Shown here in pieces: positions 16,533-26,345 of a stretch of 57,153 nt of DNA (the first letter of the stretch is position 1; the number at the start of each line of letters is the position of its first letter). Source of the DNA: CAYQUC01 sp048061315 (GTDB lineage: Bacteria; Pseudomonadota; Gammaproteobacteria; UBA6429; Thiohalophilaceae); assembly GCA_048061315.1 (NCBI GenBank), contig JBGMRJ010000005.1, positions 1 to 57,153 on the forward strand, written 5' to 3'. A program made the translations under genes and the position numbers. Under the pieces are notes generated by a model. It was not told where the DNA came from, did no database searches, and worked only from the letters and a program-made list of their open reading frames with translations.

Positions 16533-17192
16533 ATGGTTAACCAGGTCGAATTTTGGCAGCAACGTTGGGTTAATAATCAAACCGGGTTTCACGAAGGGCA
16601 AGTTAATTCGTATTTAGAAAAGTATATTACACGCTTATCGTTACCGGATAACGGCACGGTCTTTCTGCCATTGTGTGGTAAGTCTAATGATATTCTGTGG
16701 TTATCGAATCTCGGTTATAATGTTATTGGCGTTGAGTGTAGTGAGCTGGCAGTTAGTGCATTTTTTAGTGAAAATAATTTAACGGCAAACATTACCGAAC
16801 ACGATAACTTTAAAATTTGGCAAGCGGGTAATATAACTATTTATTGTGGTGATTTTTATGAGTTAAAATCATCATGGTTAACATCGGTGAATGCGATTTT
16901 TGATCGGGCGGCATTAGTCGCGTTGCCACAGGAACAACGAGATACTTACATTAATCATTTAAAATCGATTTGTTCTGATTCAACAATTTTATTAGTATCC
17001 CTTGAATATTTACAAAATGAAATGACCGGGCCGCCCTATGCTGTGAGTGAAATTGAAATTATGGCCTTGTTAAATCCGAGCTCGGCGGTAACGCTTATAG
17101 AATCTAATGATATATTGGTGGATAATGAAAAATTTAAAGAACGTGGGTTAACGTCTTTAATGGAAAAAGTATTTATTATTACACCAAAATAA
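16533..17192 (+). CDS. tpm: Thiopurine S-methyltransferase
   Basis: Bacterial TPMT family, 219 residues (E. coli-type length about 215-220). Diagnostic features are EFWQQRWVNNQTGFHEGQVN at the N-terminus, the SAM loop VFLPLCGKSNDILWL, then GVECSELAV and DFYEL...FDRAALVALP. Bacterial TPMTs methylate thiol, selenium and tellurium compounds, giving chalcogen resistance. The start at 16533 has an AGGA box at 16523. Secure. Confidence 0.9.
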   Translation: MVNQVEFWQQRWVNNQTGFHEGQVNSYLEKYITRLSLPDNGTVFLPLCGKSNDILWLSNLGYNVIGVECSELAVSAFFSENNLTANITEHDNFKIWQAGNITIYCGDFYELKSSWLTSVNAIFDRAALVALPQEQRDTYINHLKSICSDSTILLVSLEYLQNEMTGPPYAVSEIEIMALLNPSSAVTLIESNDILVDNEKFKERGLTSLMEKVFIITPK

Positions 17193-17278
17193 AGTCATTA
17201 AATTCATGTTATTAGCGTAATTGGTATTAAAATATTTTATTAATTCAAAGTTTATAAGTGCTGGTCGATAATTTAGCT

Positions 17279-17932
17279 ATGATAGTGATTCCTGAAGTAC
17301 ACAAAAAATTAACCCCCTCGATAATTACGATTATTCTACTTTTTATTTTAAGTAGCTGTTTTTTATCGTCAAACGTTAGCGCTGCCATTTATATTTATCA
17401 ATTACCTGATGGCAGTAGGGTCATCACGGATCGCCCTAAATATGATGGTGTGTATAAAAAAATACGTAGTAGTCGCAAGATGGCTGGTATGGGGCAAATT
17501 ATAAGTGGACACTATAAAGTAAAAGATACCAATAAAAACCGCAAACGTTATGCGCCATTAATTAAGCAATTAGCAGCTGCATATGGCGTTGATGAGGCTC
17601 TGGTTAAAGCTGTGGTGCATGCAGAGTCTTATTTTAATCCTAATGCAACCTCGAAAAAAGGGGCATCCGGTTTAATGCAATTGATGCCGACTACGGCAGC
17701 TCTGTATGGTATTTCAGATTTGTATAACCCCTCAAAAAACATTGAAGCCGGTGTACGTCATTTACGGTATTTACTAAAACGTTATCAACACAGCTTGCCT
17801 TTTGCGATTGCTGCTTATAATGCAGGTGAAACTGCAGTAAGCCAGTATAACGGGATACCACCTTATTTAGAAACTCAGCGCTATGTTAAAAAAGTGTTGC
17901 GCTATCATTCATATTATAGTCGCTGGCCTTAA
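17279..17932 (+). CDS. Secreted lytic transglycosylase (DUF4124 plus SLT domain)
   Basis: A signal peptide ending near SSNVSAA is followed by a short DUF4124-like module (IYIYQLPDGSRVITDRP) and a C-terminal lysozyme-like SLT domain. The catalytic Glu lies in AVVHAESYFNPNA, and GASGLMQLMPTTAALYG, GVRHLRYLL and AIAAYNAGE complete the soluble lytic transglycosylase pattern. It cleaves the MurNAc-GlcNAc bond in the periplasm. The ATG at 17279 is preferred over an in-frame GTG at 17258. Its end overlaps the end of the convergent yedK-type gene by four bases. Confidence 0.88.
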   Translation: MIVIPEVHKKLTPSIITIILLFILSSCFLSSNVSAAIYIYQLPDGSRVITDRPKYDGVYKKIRSSRKMAGMGQIISGHYKVKDTNKNRKRYAPLIKQLAAAYGVDEALVKAVVHAESYFNPNATSKKGASGLMQLMPTTAALYGISDLYNPSKNIEAGVRHLRYLLKRYQHSLPFAIAAYNAGETAVSQYNGIPPYLETQRYVKKVLRYHSYYSRWP

Positions 17933-18639
17933 TTGCTGATTTTAATCTTATTCACCAGTTCCGGTGAATCATTCTTTGGACTATTCACTGTTTTACTCAC
18001 GGCATAAGAGTGCATCACACTGTAATCAGATTGCGCTAATAGTGACTCCATTAGTTCTAAATGGGCACTAGATTGTCGGGGGGCAAGCCAATCGAGTTGA
18101 TGTTCCCGGGAAATAATTACCGGCATGCGGGAATGAATTTTGGTCATAAAGGCGCTTGCTTCGGTGGTGATGATGCTGCAGGACTGGATTGAATTTGATT
18201 GATCGGGTGAAATCCATTGATCCCATACTCCGGCAAAGGTGAAAAGACTCTGGTCTTTGCGTGAGATATAATAGGGTTGCTTGGCATTCGCTTCGTTATG
18301 CCATTCGTAGAATCCATCGGTTATGATCAAGCATCGTTGTTGTTTAAATGGAGTGCGAAATGCCGGTTTACTGGTGATGGTATCAGAGCGGGCATTGTTC
18401 ATGCTAAAGCGGTTATCGATTCCTTTTGACCATGAGGGCACTAAACCCCATCGAATTGGATGACATTGGAGCTGATTTTCATTATTGTAATGAAGACTTA
18501 AAATATCCGTTCCGGGTGGGATATTAAATTTGAAGGCAAATTTATCGATGGTATTAGCACCGATTGAGTAATTAAAATGAGACTCGAAATAGTCTATTAT
18601 TTCATCGGTTTGTTTTCCCAGGGTGAAACGACCACACAT
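17929..18639 (-). CDS. HMCES/YedK-type abasic-site processing protein (SRAP)
   Basis: SOS-response-associated peptidase family. The product must start MCGRFTLG because Cys2 is the nucleophile that forms the thiazolidine crosslink with abasic sites in single-stranded DNA. The ATG at 18639 gives exactly that; the longer frame does not. Other conserved parts are NIPPGTDI, RWGLVPSW, NARSDTI, CLIITDGFYEW and SRMPVII. It shares a short divergent promoter region with dinB, another DNA-damage gene. Secure. Confidence 0.93.
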   Translation of the reverse strand: MCGRFTLGKQTDEIIDYFESHFNYSIGANTIDKFAFKFNIPPGTDILSLHYNNENQLQCHPIRWGLVPSWSKGIDNRFSMNNARSDTITSKPAFRTPFKQQRCLIITDGFYEWHNEANAKQPYYISRKDQSLFTFAGVWDQWISPDQSNSIQSCSIITTEASAFMTKIHSRMPVIISREHQLDWLAPRQSSAHLELMESLLAQSDYSVMHSYAVSKTVNSPKNDSPELVNKIKISN

Positions 18640-18699
18640 TGTTAAGTACTCGGTATTTTGGGTTTTAGAATTCAATTATGATAATGATTGACGCTCCAG

Positions 18700-18719
18700 T
18701 ATTTTACAACGATACAGTA
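18700..18719. promoter_or_regulatory. Possible degenerate LexA site between yedK-type gene and dinB
   Basis: The right half ATACAGTA (18712-18719) fits the SOS-box consensus perfectly, but the left half lacks CTG, giving 14 of 20 matches to the enterobacterial consensus. A 9-bp direct repeat CAGTATTTT (18697-18705 and 18715-18723) overlaps it. Both flanking genes belong to families that are often SOS-regulated, which is the main reason to list it. Confidence 0.25.
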
Positions 18720-18736
18720 TTTTCAGGTTATTTGTT

Positions 18737-19891
18737 TTGATAATTCATATCGATATGGATGCTTTTTATGCATCAGTAGAGATTCGGGAAAATCCGGCAC
18801 TGATAAATAGGCCGGTCGTTGTCGGTGGTGATGGTAATCGTAGTGTGGTTTCTGCTGCGAGTTATGCAGCACGACGATTTGGCATTTACAGTGCGATGCC
18901 AATGACAATGGCGAAGCGTGCTTGTCCACGGTTAGTCATTGTGCCGGTCAATATGTCATTGTATATTACAGTGTCACATCAAATTCATGACATTTTTGCA
19001 CGATATACACCGCAGATAGAACCTTTGTCGCTTGATGAAGCGTTTCTCGATGTTACTGCAAGTCGGCGTTTATTTGGCTCCCCTGTTGAAATCGCACAAA
19101 AAATAAAAAGCGCGATTTTAGATGAATTGAATCTGGTTGCGTCGGTGGGTATTGCACCAAACAAGTTTCTCGCTAAAATGGCATCCGATGAAAATAAACC
19201 TGATGGTTTTACGGTGGTGCAGGAAACTAAAATAAATGAATTTCTTGATCCGATGCCGGTGACACGATTATGGGGAGTTGGTAAAGCGACCGCTGCACGT
19301 CTGGAACGTTTTGGAATTACCCGGGTGAAACAATTACGCACTCAGGCTGAAATATTCATGCTGGAACAATTTGGTAAGCAGGGGATTCATTTAATGCAGT
19401 TAGCGAACGGTATTGATAAAAGACGGGTGCAGTCTGAACATCAGGCAAAATCGATATCCCATGAAACGACATTTGCAACTGACATTTATGATGAGCAGGT
19501 ACTTAAATCGGTATTATTAGGGTTGACTGAACAGGTGGCGTGTCGTTTAAGGGTTAAAAATATAGAAGGCCGAACAGTACAACTTAAAATCAGAAATTCT
19601 GAATTTAAAACAATAACACGTTCTTATACACTGGATCATGATAGTAATACGACCAGTGAGTTATGGCAGGTATGTCTTAAGTTATTTACCGGTGTTCGGA
19701 TTGAGAATAAAGACAGTATCCGTTTAATTGGTATGGGTGTTACCGGTTTTAAAAATCCACAAGCAATGCAACATGATCTGTTTACACATTCCGATAAAAA
19801 ACAGGATATAATTGACAAGTTATCTGATACGATTAATGAACGCTATGGTAAAAAAACAGTTACCCGTGGCAGTGTCAGGATTAAAAAATGA
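18737..19891 (+). CDS. dinB: DNA polymerase IV (translesion Y-family)
   Basis: The catalytic carboxylates are visible: IIHIDMDAFYASVE at the N-terminus and LSLDEAFLDVT about 95 residues on. SVGIAPNKFLAKMASDENKP, the helix-hairpin-helix RLWGVGKATAARLERFGI and a little-finger domain (SISHETTF onward) complete the family. The only workable start is TTG at 18737: an in-frame stop lies upstream, and the next ATG would remove the strand bearing the first catalytic Asp. At 384 residues it is longer than the 351-residue E. coli enzyme, with a C-terminal extension. Confidence 0.92.
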   Translation: MIIHIDMDAFYASVEIRENPALINRPVVVGGDGNRSVVSAASYAARRFGIYSAMPMTMAKRACPRLVIVPVNMSLYITVSHQIHDIFARYTPQIEPLSLDEAFLDVTASRRLFGSPVEIAQKIKSAILDELNLVASVGIAPNKFLAKMASDENKPDGFTVVQETKINEFLDPMPVTRLWGVGKATAARLERFGITRVKQLRTQAEIFMLEQFGKQGIHLMQLANGIDKRRVQSEHQAKSISHETTFATDIYDEQVLKSVLLGLTEQVACRLRVKNIEGRTVQLKIRNSEFKTITRSYTLDHDSNTTSELWQVCLKLFTGVRIENKDSIRLIGMGVTGFKNPQAMQHDLFTHSDKKQDIIDKLSDTINERYGKKTVTRGSVRIKK

Positions 19892-19927
19892 TAAAAATAA
19901 AAATTACTTTATAGTGTTGGAGCAAAT

Positions 19928-22618
19928 ATGGATAGTGTAACAAGTGATTCAATCTCGGAACCAAAAACAATTTTCCTGAAAAACTATACTGTACCTGAAT
20001 TTCTGGTTGATACTGTCAATCTGGATTTTAATCTGTTTGAGTCGGAAACAACCGTGTCCTCTGAGTTAACGATTCGTCGAAATCCGGCATCAAACACTGA
20101 TAATGCGGATTTAGTGCTAGATGGCCAAAATCTGAAACTACTCTCAATTGCGATTACATCGGCCGATCAAACTTCGATATTAGCGGATAACGACTACAGT
20201 CTGGATGAGGAAACTCTGGTGGTTTCCAATGTGCCGGATGCGTTTACAATTAAGATCGTTATCGTAATTAATCCCAAAGAAAATCTGGCCCTCGAGGGTT
20301 TGTATTTATCGAGTAATATGTTTTGTACTCAATGTGAGGCACAGGGTTTTCGGCGGATCACGTATTTTCCGGATCGACCTGATGTGATGGCATTATTTTC
20401 GGTGACGGTGCATGCTGATAAAAAACAATTTCCCATTTTGTTATCGAATGGTAACCGCATTACCAGCGGTGATGAGCAAGACGGGCGTCACTTTGTTTCC
20501 TGGCATGATCCGTTTCCTAAACCGAGCTATTTGTTTGCGTTGGTAGCAGGTGATCTTTATTGTCAACAGGATGTCTTTACTACTGCATCGGGCACTAAAG
20601 TTGATTTGTATTTATTTGTTGAACACGAGAATAAACACAAGTGTGATCATGCTCTAATCTGTTTGAAGCAGTCCATGAAATGGGATGAAGATACTTTTGG
20701 GCGTGAATATGATTTAGATAATTTTATGATTGTTGCGGTAAATGATTTTAATATGGGCGCGATGGAAAATAAGGGATTAAATGTTTTTAACTCCAGTTGC
20801 GTTTTAGCCAGTCCCGAGACAACAACTGATGCAGATTATTATCGAATTCAGGGAATTATTGGGCACGAGTATTTTCATAATTGGTCAGGCAATCGGGTAA
20901 CGTGTCGTGACTGGTTTCAACTAAGCCTTAAAGAAGGGTTTACTGTTTTTCGGGATCAACAGTTTAGTTCGGACATGAATTCTGCTGCTGTGCAGCGTAT
21001 CGATGATGTTAATATTTTACGCAATGCGCAATTTAGTCAGGATGCCGGACCAATGGCTCACCCGGTACGTCCTCAGGAATATATTGAGATTAGTAATTTT
21101 TATACTGTAACTGTTTATAACAAAGGTGCGGAAGTGGTTCGCATGATTCACACTTTGCTAGGAGCCGAACGCTTTAGAAAAGGTTCTGATACCTATTTTG
21201 AACGTCACGATGGACAAGCTGTCACGGTTGAAGATTTTGTTGCTGCTATGGAATCTTCTGGAGATACAAAAAATACTGTCGATTTGAAACAGTTTATGAA
21301 TTGGTATCATCAGGCGGGAACACCCAATATCGAATTTAGTGAACAGTATGATGCCACTACCAGGGAATATACACTAACGTTATCTCAATCTTGTGCGCCG
21401 ACACCGGGGCAGAATTCTAAAAAAGAATTTCATATTCCCGTTAAGGTTGCGTTATTGAATTCAGATGGTGAAACCCTAAATCTAAATTTAACTGGAAATG
21501 ATGGTTGTCAGAATGTTAGTGACTGTGTTTTGGTGTTACGTGAAAAGCAGCAAAAATTTATTTTTAACGATGTTCCAGAGAAGCCGGTATTATCATTATT
21601 GCGGGGATTTTCTGCACCGGTAAAAATTTCAACAAAGCGCGGCCATGCTGAGCTGGCTTTTTTGTTTGCACATGATAATGATGATTTCAACCGTTGGAAT
21701 GCCGGACAGGAACTTGTTCTGGATATTATCCTGTCGAAAATCACCCAACATCAGGCCGGTGAGAAATTAAATCTTGAGCAAGATTATATTGATGCGTTCA
21801 AAAAAACATTGAACAATAACGCATTAGATAATGCATTGAAGGCTCAAGCGCTTGGTTTGCCATCTGAATCGTATATTGCTGACCAGTGTCAAACGGCTGA
21901 TCCAGATGCCATTCACTCTGTTCGAGTTTTTATTCGGCAACAACTCGCACTGAAACTTGAAACTGATTTTGTCGAGTTGTATAAGCAATCGAAGTTAACG
22001 GGTGAGTATCAATTTAATGCAAAAGATATGGGGCAACGTAGTATTCGAAATATTTGTTTGTCCTATTTAATGGAGTTGGGTAAACCGATTTATCATCAAT
22101 TGTGTTATGAGCAGTTTGAACAGAGTAATAATATGACTGATGTACTGGCAGCGTTAAGTTTGTTAGCGAATTTTACCAATGAATTTCAGCAAGACAGTTT
22201 AAATAAATTTTATACTAAGTGGCAGGACGATGCTTTAGTCGTCGATAAATGGTTTGCGATTCAGGCAACCTCCCGATTAACCGGGACGCTTGATAAAGTG
22301 AAATCATTGATGCAGCATCCGGCATTTACTATAAAGAATCCGAATAAAGTTCGGGCCTTAATTGGGCGTTTTTGCTTGGGAAATGTTGTGCAATTTCACA
22401 ATTCGGATGGTTCTGGTTATCAATTCTTAGCAGATCAGGTATTGGCTTTGGATAAACTTAACCCGCAAATTTCGGCTCGATTAATTCAAGCTTTTAGTCA
22501 ATGGCGAAATTATGATGAAAGCAGGCAAGGAATAATTAAAGCAAATCTGAATCGGATAATTTCTGAAGAAAAATTATCAAAAGATGTTTTTGAAATTGTA
22601 TCCAAAACGCTTGCTTAA
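19928..22618 (+). CDS. pepN: Aminopeptidase N (M1 family)
   Basis: Broad-specificity zinc aminopeptidase, 896 residues (E. coli 870). The substrate-anchoring GAMENKGLNVFN motif and the zinc motif HEYFHNWSGNRVTCRDWFQL (HExxH with the downstream Glu in SLKEG) are intact. LYLSSNMFCTQCEAQGFRRI marks the E. coli PepN subfamily. It lies 36 bases after dinB on the same strand and its end is two bases from the convergent GGDEF gene. Secure. Confidence 0.95.
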   Translation: MDSVTSDSISEPKTIFLKNYTVPEFLVDTVNLDFNLFESETTVSSELTIRRNPASNTDNADLVLDGQNLKLLSIAITSADQTSILADNDYSLDEETLVVSNVPDAFTIKIVIVINPKENLALEGLYLSSNMFCTQCEAQGFRRITYFPDRPDVMALFSVTVHADKKQFPILLSNGNRITSGDEQDGRHFVSWHDPFPKPSYLFALVAGDLYCQQDVFTTASGTKVDLYLFVEHENKHKCDHALICLKQSMKWDEDTFGREYDLDNFMIVAVNDFNMGAMENKGLNVFNSSCVLASPETTTDADYYRIQGIIGHEYFHNWSGNRVTCRDWFQLSLKEGFTVFRDQQFSSDMNSAAVQRIDDVNILRNAQFSQDAGPMAHPVRPQEYIEISNFYTVTVYNKGAEVVRMIHTLLGAERFRKGSDTYFERHDGQAVTVEDFVAAMESSGDTKNTVDLKQFMNWYHQAGTPNIEFSEQYDATTREYTLTLSQSCAPTPGQNSKKEFHIPVKVALLNSDGETLNLNLTGNDGCQNVSDCVLVLREKQQKFIFNDVPEKPVLSLLRGFSAPVKISTKRGHAELAFLFAHDNDDFNRWNAGQELVLDIILSKITQHQAGEKLNLEQDYIDAFKKTLNNNALDNALKAQALGLPSESYIADQCQTADPDAIHSVRVFIRQQLALKLETDFVELYKQSKLTGEYQFNAKDMGQRSIRNICLSYLMELGKPIYHQLCYEQFEQSNNMTDVLAALSLLANFTNEFQQDSLNKFYTKWQDDALVVDKWFAIQATSRLTGTLDKVKSLMQHPAFTIKNPNKVRALIGRFCLGNVVQFHNSDGSGYQFLADQVLALDKLNPQISARLIQAFSQWRNYDESRQGIIKANLNRIISEEKLSKDVFEIVSKTLA

Positions 22619-22620
22619 AA

Positions 22621-23871
22621 TTAATAGCTGATCTCGGCAAAATATTCTGTTTCTTCTTTTGCGCGGTTAAGTGCTTCACGGCTTGTCGTTAAAACATCAA
22701 AAGAGTTCTGGTGATGGGGTTTCTTTTCTGCTATTCCGACACTGACCGATATGGGTATTGATTTATATTTTGTATTTCGTTCTGCGCGTCCTACTGGTGC
22801 TATGTAATTCGGTTTGAATAGGGGTCTTTTTTTACTGCGCAACAGGAAGGGTTCATTTGCAATTGAGTCACATAATGTCGCAAGATATTTATTAGCTTCG
22901 TGTAGTTGCATGTCATAAAAGATAATTGCAAATTCCTGATCGCCGTATCGGTAAGGGAATCCTTTTCGACCTAGATGACGACTGCGTGATGCAATCATTC
23001 GCAATATTTGATCACAAACATCCTGACCATATTCATCAGTCATTATTTTAAAATCATCAATGTCAATTAATGCAATGCAAAAATGTTCATTTAATTTTTT
23101 TAGTTGTGACTTAAATGTACGCCGGGAAGGTAGTTCAGTAATTAAATCTATTTTGGATAATCGATAACTGTTTAAACTGATTGTCAAAATGAGTATTAGG
23201 CTTGCGACTGTATAAAACATAACTGAAGTGATCGGAGTGTTAATATAATGTTGAGTTAAAACTATCGCAATAAATGCTCCAAGATAACCGGTTATTGTTA
23301 TTTTTTGTTTAATAATGGCATTTATCAACAGGATCAGAAACGTAATTGCATTGATTATAATGGTTGACTGATACATTGGTGTAAGATCAAATATTTCGGA
23401 TCCAAAAAATGGATAGTATAAATATTTCAAAAGTAGATCCGGTGTGATATTGACAAACCAGATTAATATCATTAATTCAAATGCCAGTAACAATAAAAGA
23501 TGAAGCCCGGTTTTATTGTGAATTCCTTTTTCCTGTGTCATAAATACAATTATGAAATTAATTGCAATAATTGGCCCAATCAAGACATATAGTATTGTGG
23601 CTGTTGTTTCATTAGTATCAGTAGGCCAGATTAGATTTCGCATCAACCAGTAACCGATTAAGATGCTGATTGCTATGTTGAGTTCATGTGATTGTTTATG
23701 AGTATAACTATTAGCAATAATTAGTAACAAAAGTATATACGGAAGATATTGCAATATATAAATAACAAATTCCGGAAGTTGTGGAATTAAGCTTGAATAT
23801 TGTAAAGTCAGTAAAATCAATGTTATCGCAAACAAAGCCGAGAGAATGATTTTCGTAGTAGATAAACTCAC
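22621..23871 (-). CDS. Membrane protein with a variant GGDEF domain
   Basis: About eight membrane spans (residues 5-245) precede a GGDEF-type cyclase domain starting at LITELPSRRTFKSQL. The metal-binding strand CIALIDIDDFK is intact, but the active-site loop reads RYGDQEFAII where RYGGDEFAVL is expected, so GGDEF has become GDQEF. No c-di-GMP I-site RxxD is seen in the usual place. The late segment SVSVGIAE is normal. Cyclase activity is therefore doubtful; it could be a signal-binding relic. It converges on pepN. Confidence 0.75.
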   Translation of the reverse strand: MSLSTTKIILSALFAITLILLTLQYSSLIPQLPEFVIYILQYLPYILLLLIIANSYTHKQSHELNIAISILIGYWLMRNLIWPTDTNETTATILYVLIGPIIAINFIIVFMTQEKGIHNKTGLHLLLLLAFELMILIWFVNITPDLLLKYLYYPFFGSEIFDLTPMYQSTIIINAITFLILLINAIIKQKITITGYLGAFIAIVLTQHYINTPITSVMFYTVASLILILTISLNSYRLSKIDLITELPSRRTFKSQLKKLNEHFCIALIDIDDFKIMTDEYGQDVCDQILRMIASRSRHLGRKGFPYRYGDQEFAIIFYDMQLHEANKYLATLCDSIANEPFLLRSKKRPLFKPNYIAPVGRAERNTKYKSIPISVSVGIAEKKPHHQNSFDVLTTSREALNRAKEETEYFAEISY

Positions 23872-24121
23872 ACAGCACCTAAGTTTCGGGTTGATTTATA
23901 AATTAGCGTCTAATTGAATTATTTAATAATTGTTGTTGACTATAAATAATTAGTAACATGAACTGTGTCACATTATAAAGACTGCCCACTAATACTAAAC
24001 AAGTAACTGGTAACGCCATTCTAGCGTGTGATCAGGTAGTAGACAATCTGTTTAATTGCTATTGAGCCTAACTATAGAATGTTTTGAGGGGAGCAACGCG
24101 GCGTAATGAAAAAATAAAAAA

Positions 24122-25165
24122 TTAACTCATACTAAAATCAATCATTCGTTGAACCGAACGTAGTGCTTTTACTCGAGTTTGTTCATCCACGAATATTTCA
24201 TTATTGCCAGTCTTTATTGTATTGGCTAAATCTTGTAAGCCATTCATAGCCATCCAGGGGCAATGCGCACAACTATTACAAGTTGCACCTATACCATGAG
24301 TTGGTGCTTCGATAAAACGTTTATCACTGGCAATTTGTTTCATCTTATAGAATATTCCGTTATCGGTGGCGACAATGAAGGTATCATTAGGCAGCTTATT
24401 AACGGCGTTAATAAGTGCCGTAGTTGAACCTACTACATCAGCCTGTAAGATGACTTCTCGTGGGGACTCCGGGTGTACCAATACCGCAGCATCAGGATAT
24501 TTTTGGCGAAGTCGGGTTATCCCATCGGCTTTAAATTCATCATGTACTATACAACTACCTTGCCATAACAGCATGTCGGCATCCGTTTGCCCTTGTATGT
24601 AGTCTCCAAGATAACGGTCGGGTGCCCAAATGATTTTTTCACCACGATCATGTAAATATTTAATGACTTTTACGGCAATACTTGAAGTAACAACCCAGTC
24701 GGCACGGGCTTTGACTTCGGCACTGGTATTGGCGTAGACCACGACAGTGCGGTCTGGATGCTCATCACAAAACTTTGAGAATTCATCGATAGGACAGCTT
24801 AAGTCCAGCGAACATTCCGCGGCCAGGTTGGGCATTAATACGGTTTTTTCCGGGTTTAAAATTTTAGCGGTTTCACCCATAAATTTCACACCGGCGACGA
24901 TAATGGTTGATGCCGAGTGGTTATTACCAAATCGCGCCATGTCGAGTGAGTCGGAAACATAACCACCAGACTCTTCGGCTAACATTTGCATATCGCTACT
25001 GGTGTAGTAGTGAGCCACTAACACCGCATCTTTTTGCTGCATTAAATGCTTAATTTCCGATATCAGCCTTGAGCGTTTCTCTGGTTCGAGGATTGGCGCT
25101 ACAACAACATTATTGGCTCTTGAACGGATTGAATCTTCATCTATGAAAAAAGCTTGTGCAGTCAT
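24122..25165 (-). CDS. nadA: Quinolinate synthase A
   Basis: Makes quinolinate from iminoaspartate and DHAP in de novo NAD synthesis, using a [4Fe-4S] cluster. It is 347 residues, the same as E. coli NadA. Recognisable parts are DAVLVAHYYTSSDMQ, SGGYVSDSLDMARF, FMGETAKILNP, the Cys of AECSLDLSCP and the C-terminal GATCNSCAHCPWM with the cluster cysteines. No nadB is nearby. It is divergent from the DUF2786 gene. Secure. Confidence 0.95.
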   Translation of the reverse strand: MTAQAFFIDEDSIRSRANNVVVAPILEPEKRSRLISEIKHLMQQKDAVLVAHYYTSSDMQMLAEESGGYVSDSLDMARFGNNHSASTIIVAGVKFMGETAKILNPEKTVLMPNLAAECSLDLSCPIDEFSKFCDEHPDRTVVVYANTSAEVKARADWVVTSSIAVKVIKYLHDRGEKIIWAPDRYLGDYIQGQTDADMLLWQGSCIVHDEFKADGITRLRQKYPDAAVLVHPESPREVILQADVVGSTTALINAVNKLPNDTFIVATDNGIFYKMKQIASDKRFIEAPTHGIGATCNSCAHCPWMAMNGLQDLANTIKTGNNEIFVDEQTRVKALRSVQRMIDFSMS

Positions 25166-25414
25166 TTTGTATTAATCTTTATGTGTTCTATTAGTTAATA
25201 GTTTAGATAATGACTAAGAGTATAAATACCACCCTTTACAGGGAATATAGCTTTTTGGGTAGAAAACGAAAATTTTTGGGATATGACACTTAATTTTAAA
25301 CAATTAACGTTGGGTTTTATTCAGAAAAATGCTATATATAGCAATATGTTATAACTGATATATAAACTAGTTTATTAAGAATGGAGTCTTATCGTGAGCA
25401 ATAAAGGAAAATAA

Positions 25415-26092
25415 ATGAAAAATAGAAAAATAATCGATAAAATTTTTAAGTGTTTGCGTTTATCGGAGTCAAATAACCCGAATGAATCTGCTGCGGCCTT
25501 GCGCCAGGCACAGCGTTTGATGGATATACATGGAATTAACAGCGAACAGGTGCAGTCAGGCCACGAGGTCGAAGTTCTGACGGTTAAATCGCAATTTATA
25601 GAACCTCCCTACTGGTTAATTGCATTGTCGGATTTAATCGGACAGGCTTTCTTTTGCCGTGCCTATGTTTCTCGTACAAAAAACAAACAATCCGAGTTTT
25701 ATTTCATCGGAATTGGTAATCGAACTGAGTTAGCAAGCTACACATTTACCGTATTACAGCGTTTATTAGCGCGTGAGCGTCGTCATTTTGTAAGCTCCTT
25801 GTCAGAAATGAAGAAATCTGAAAAAACACGACGTGGGAATGTTTTTGCTCAGGCATGGTTATTTCGGATTGCTCGAACAATAGTCAATTTTGTCGCCGAT
25901 CCCATCGTCGAACAAGCCATCGATAGCTATGTTAAACAGCACTTTGGCGTGACCAGCGACTTTGAAAGCGCTGCAGTAATACCCGATACTCAGGATATAT
26001 CGGCGATTTCAGATGGTTATAAGGCTGCTGAGGGGGTAAGTCTGTTTCGACCTGTCAATAATGACAATAACACCTATGCTTTAAGTCAGTAG
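25415..26092 (+). CDS. DUF2786 domain protein
   Basis: A 225-residue soluble protein with the DUF2786 signature at the N-terminus: KIFKCLRLSESNNPNESAAA followed by LRQAQRLMDIHGI. The second part (PPYWLIALSDLIGQAFFCRA and YFIGIGNRTELASYTF) matches the companion domain common in these proteins. Members occur in phages and chromosomes and have no known activity; a nucleic-acid role is often supposed. The C-terminus DGYKAAEGVSLFRPV is also typical. No phage genes are around. Confidence 0.75.
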   Translation: MKNRKIIDKIFKCLRLSESNNPNESAAALRQAQRLMDIHGINSEQVQSGHEVEVLTVKSQFIEPPYWLIALSDLIGQAFFCRAYVSRTKNKQSEFYFIGIGNRTELASYTFTVLQRLLARERRHFVSSLSEMKKSEKTRRGNVFAQAWLFRIARTIVNFVADPIVEQAIDSYVKQHFGVTSDFESAAVIPDTQDISAISDGYKAAEGVSLFRPVNNDNNTYALSQ

Positions 26093-26345
26093 CGTATCAA
26101 TTAGATAGCCGTATGCTGTATTATATTACTTTGTTTTTATAGGGTAATGATGTAGTTAACTGATTCTTTATAATTGCCGCTATTTCGGGCAGGGTTAATG
26201 ATTGATCAAAATGTGTCGATAAATTTCATATCATAATTCACTGAATGTTTATAATAATTGATTAAATCAGCTGCAGTCGCTTTAGATCATATTTTGAGTG
26301 GGTGAGCACAAATTCTGGTTTTTTGGGAATAACGAAATAGTTTTC

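Noticed and set aside
18723..18929. Frame antisense to the start of dinB
   Set aside because: dinB is unmistakable in the other direction.
25415..26092. DUF2786 gene as a prophage remnant
   Set aside because: The family is common in phages, but the neighbours are ordinary chromosomal genes and no other phage gene is present.
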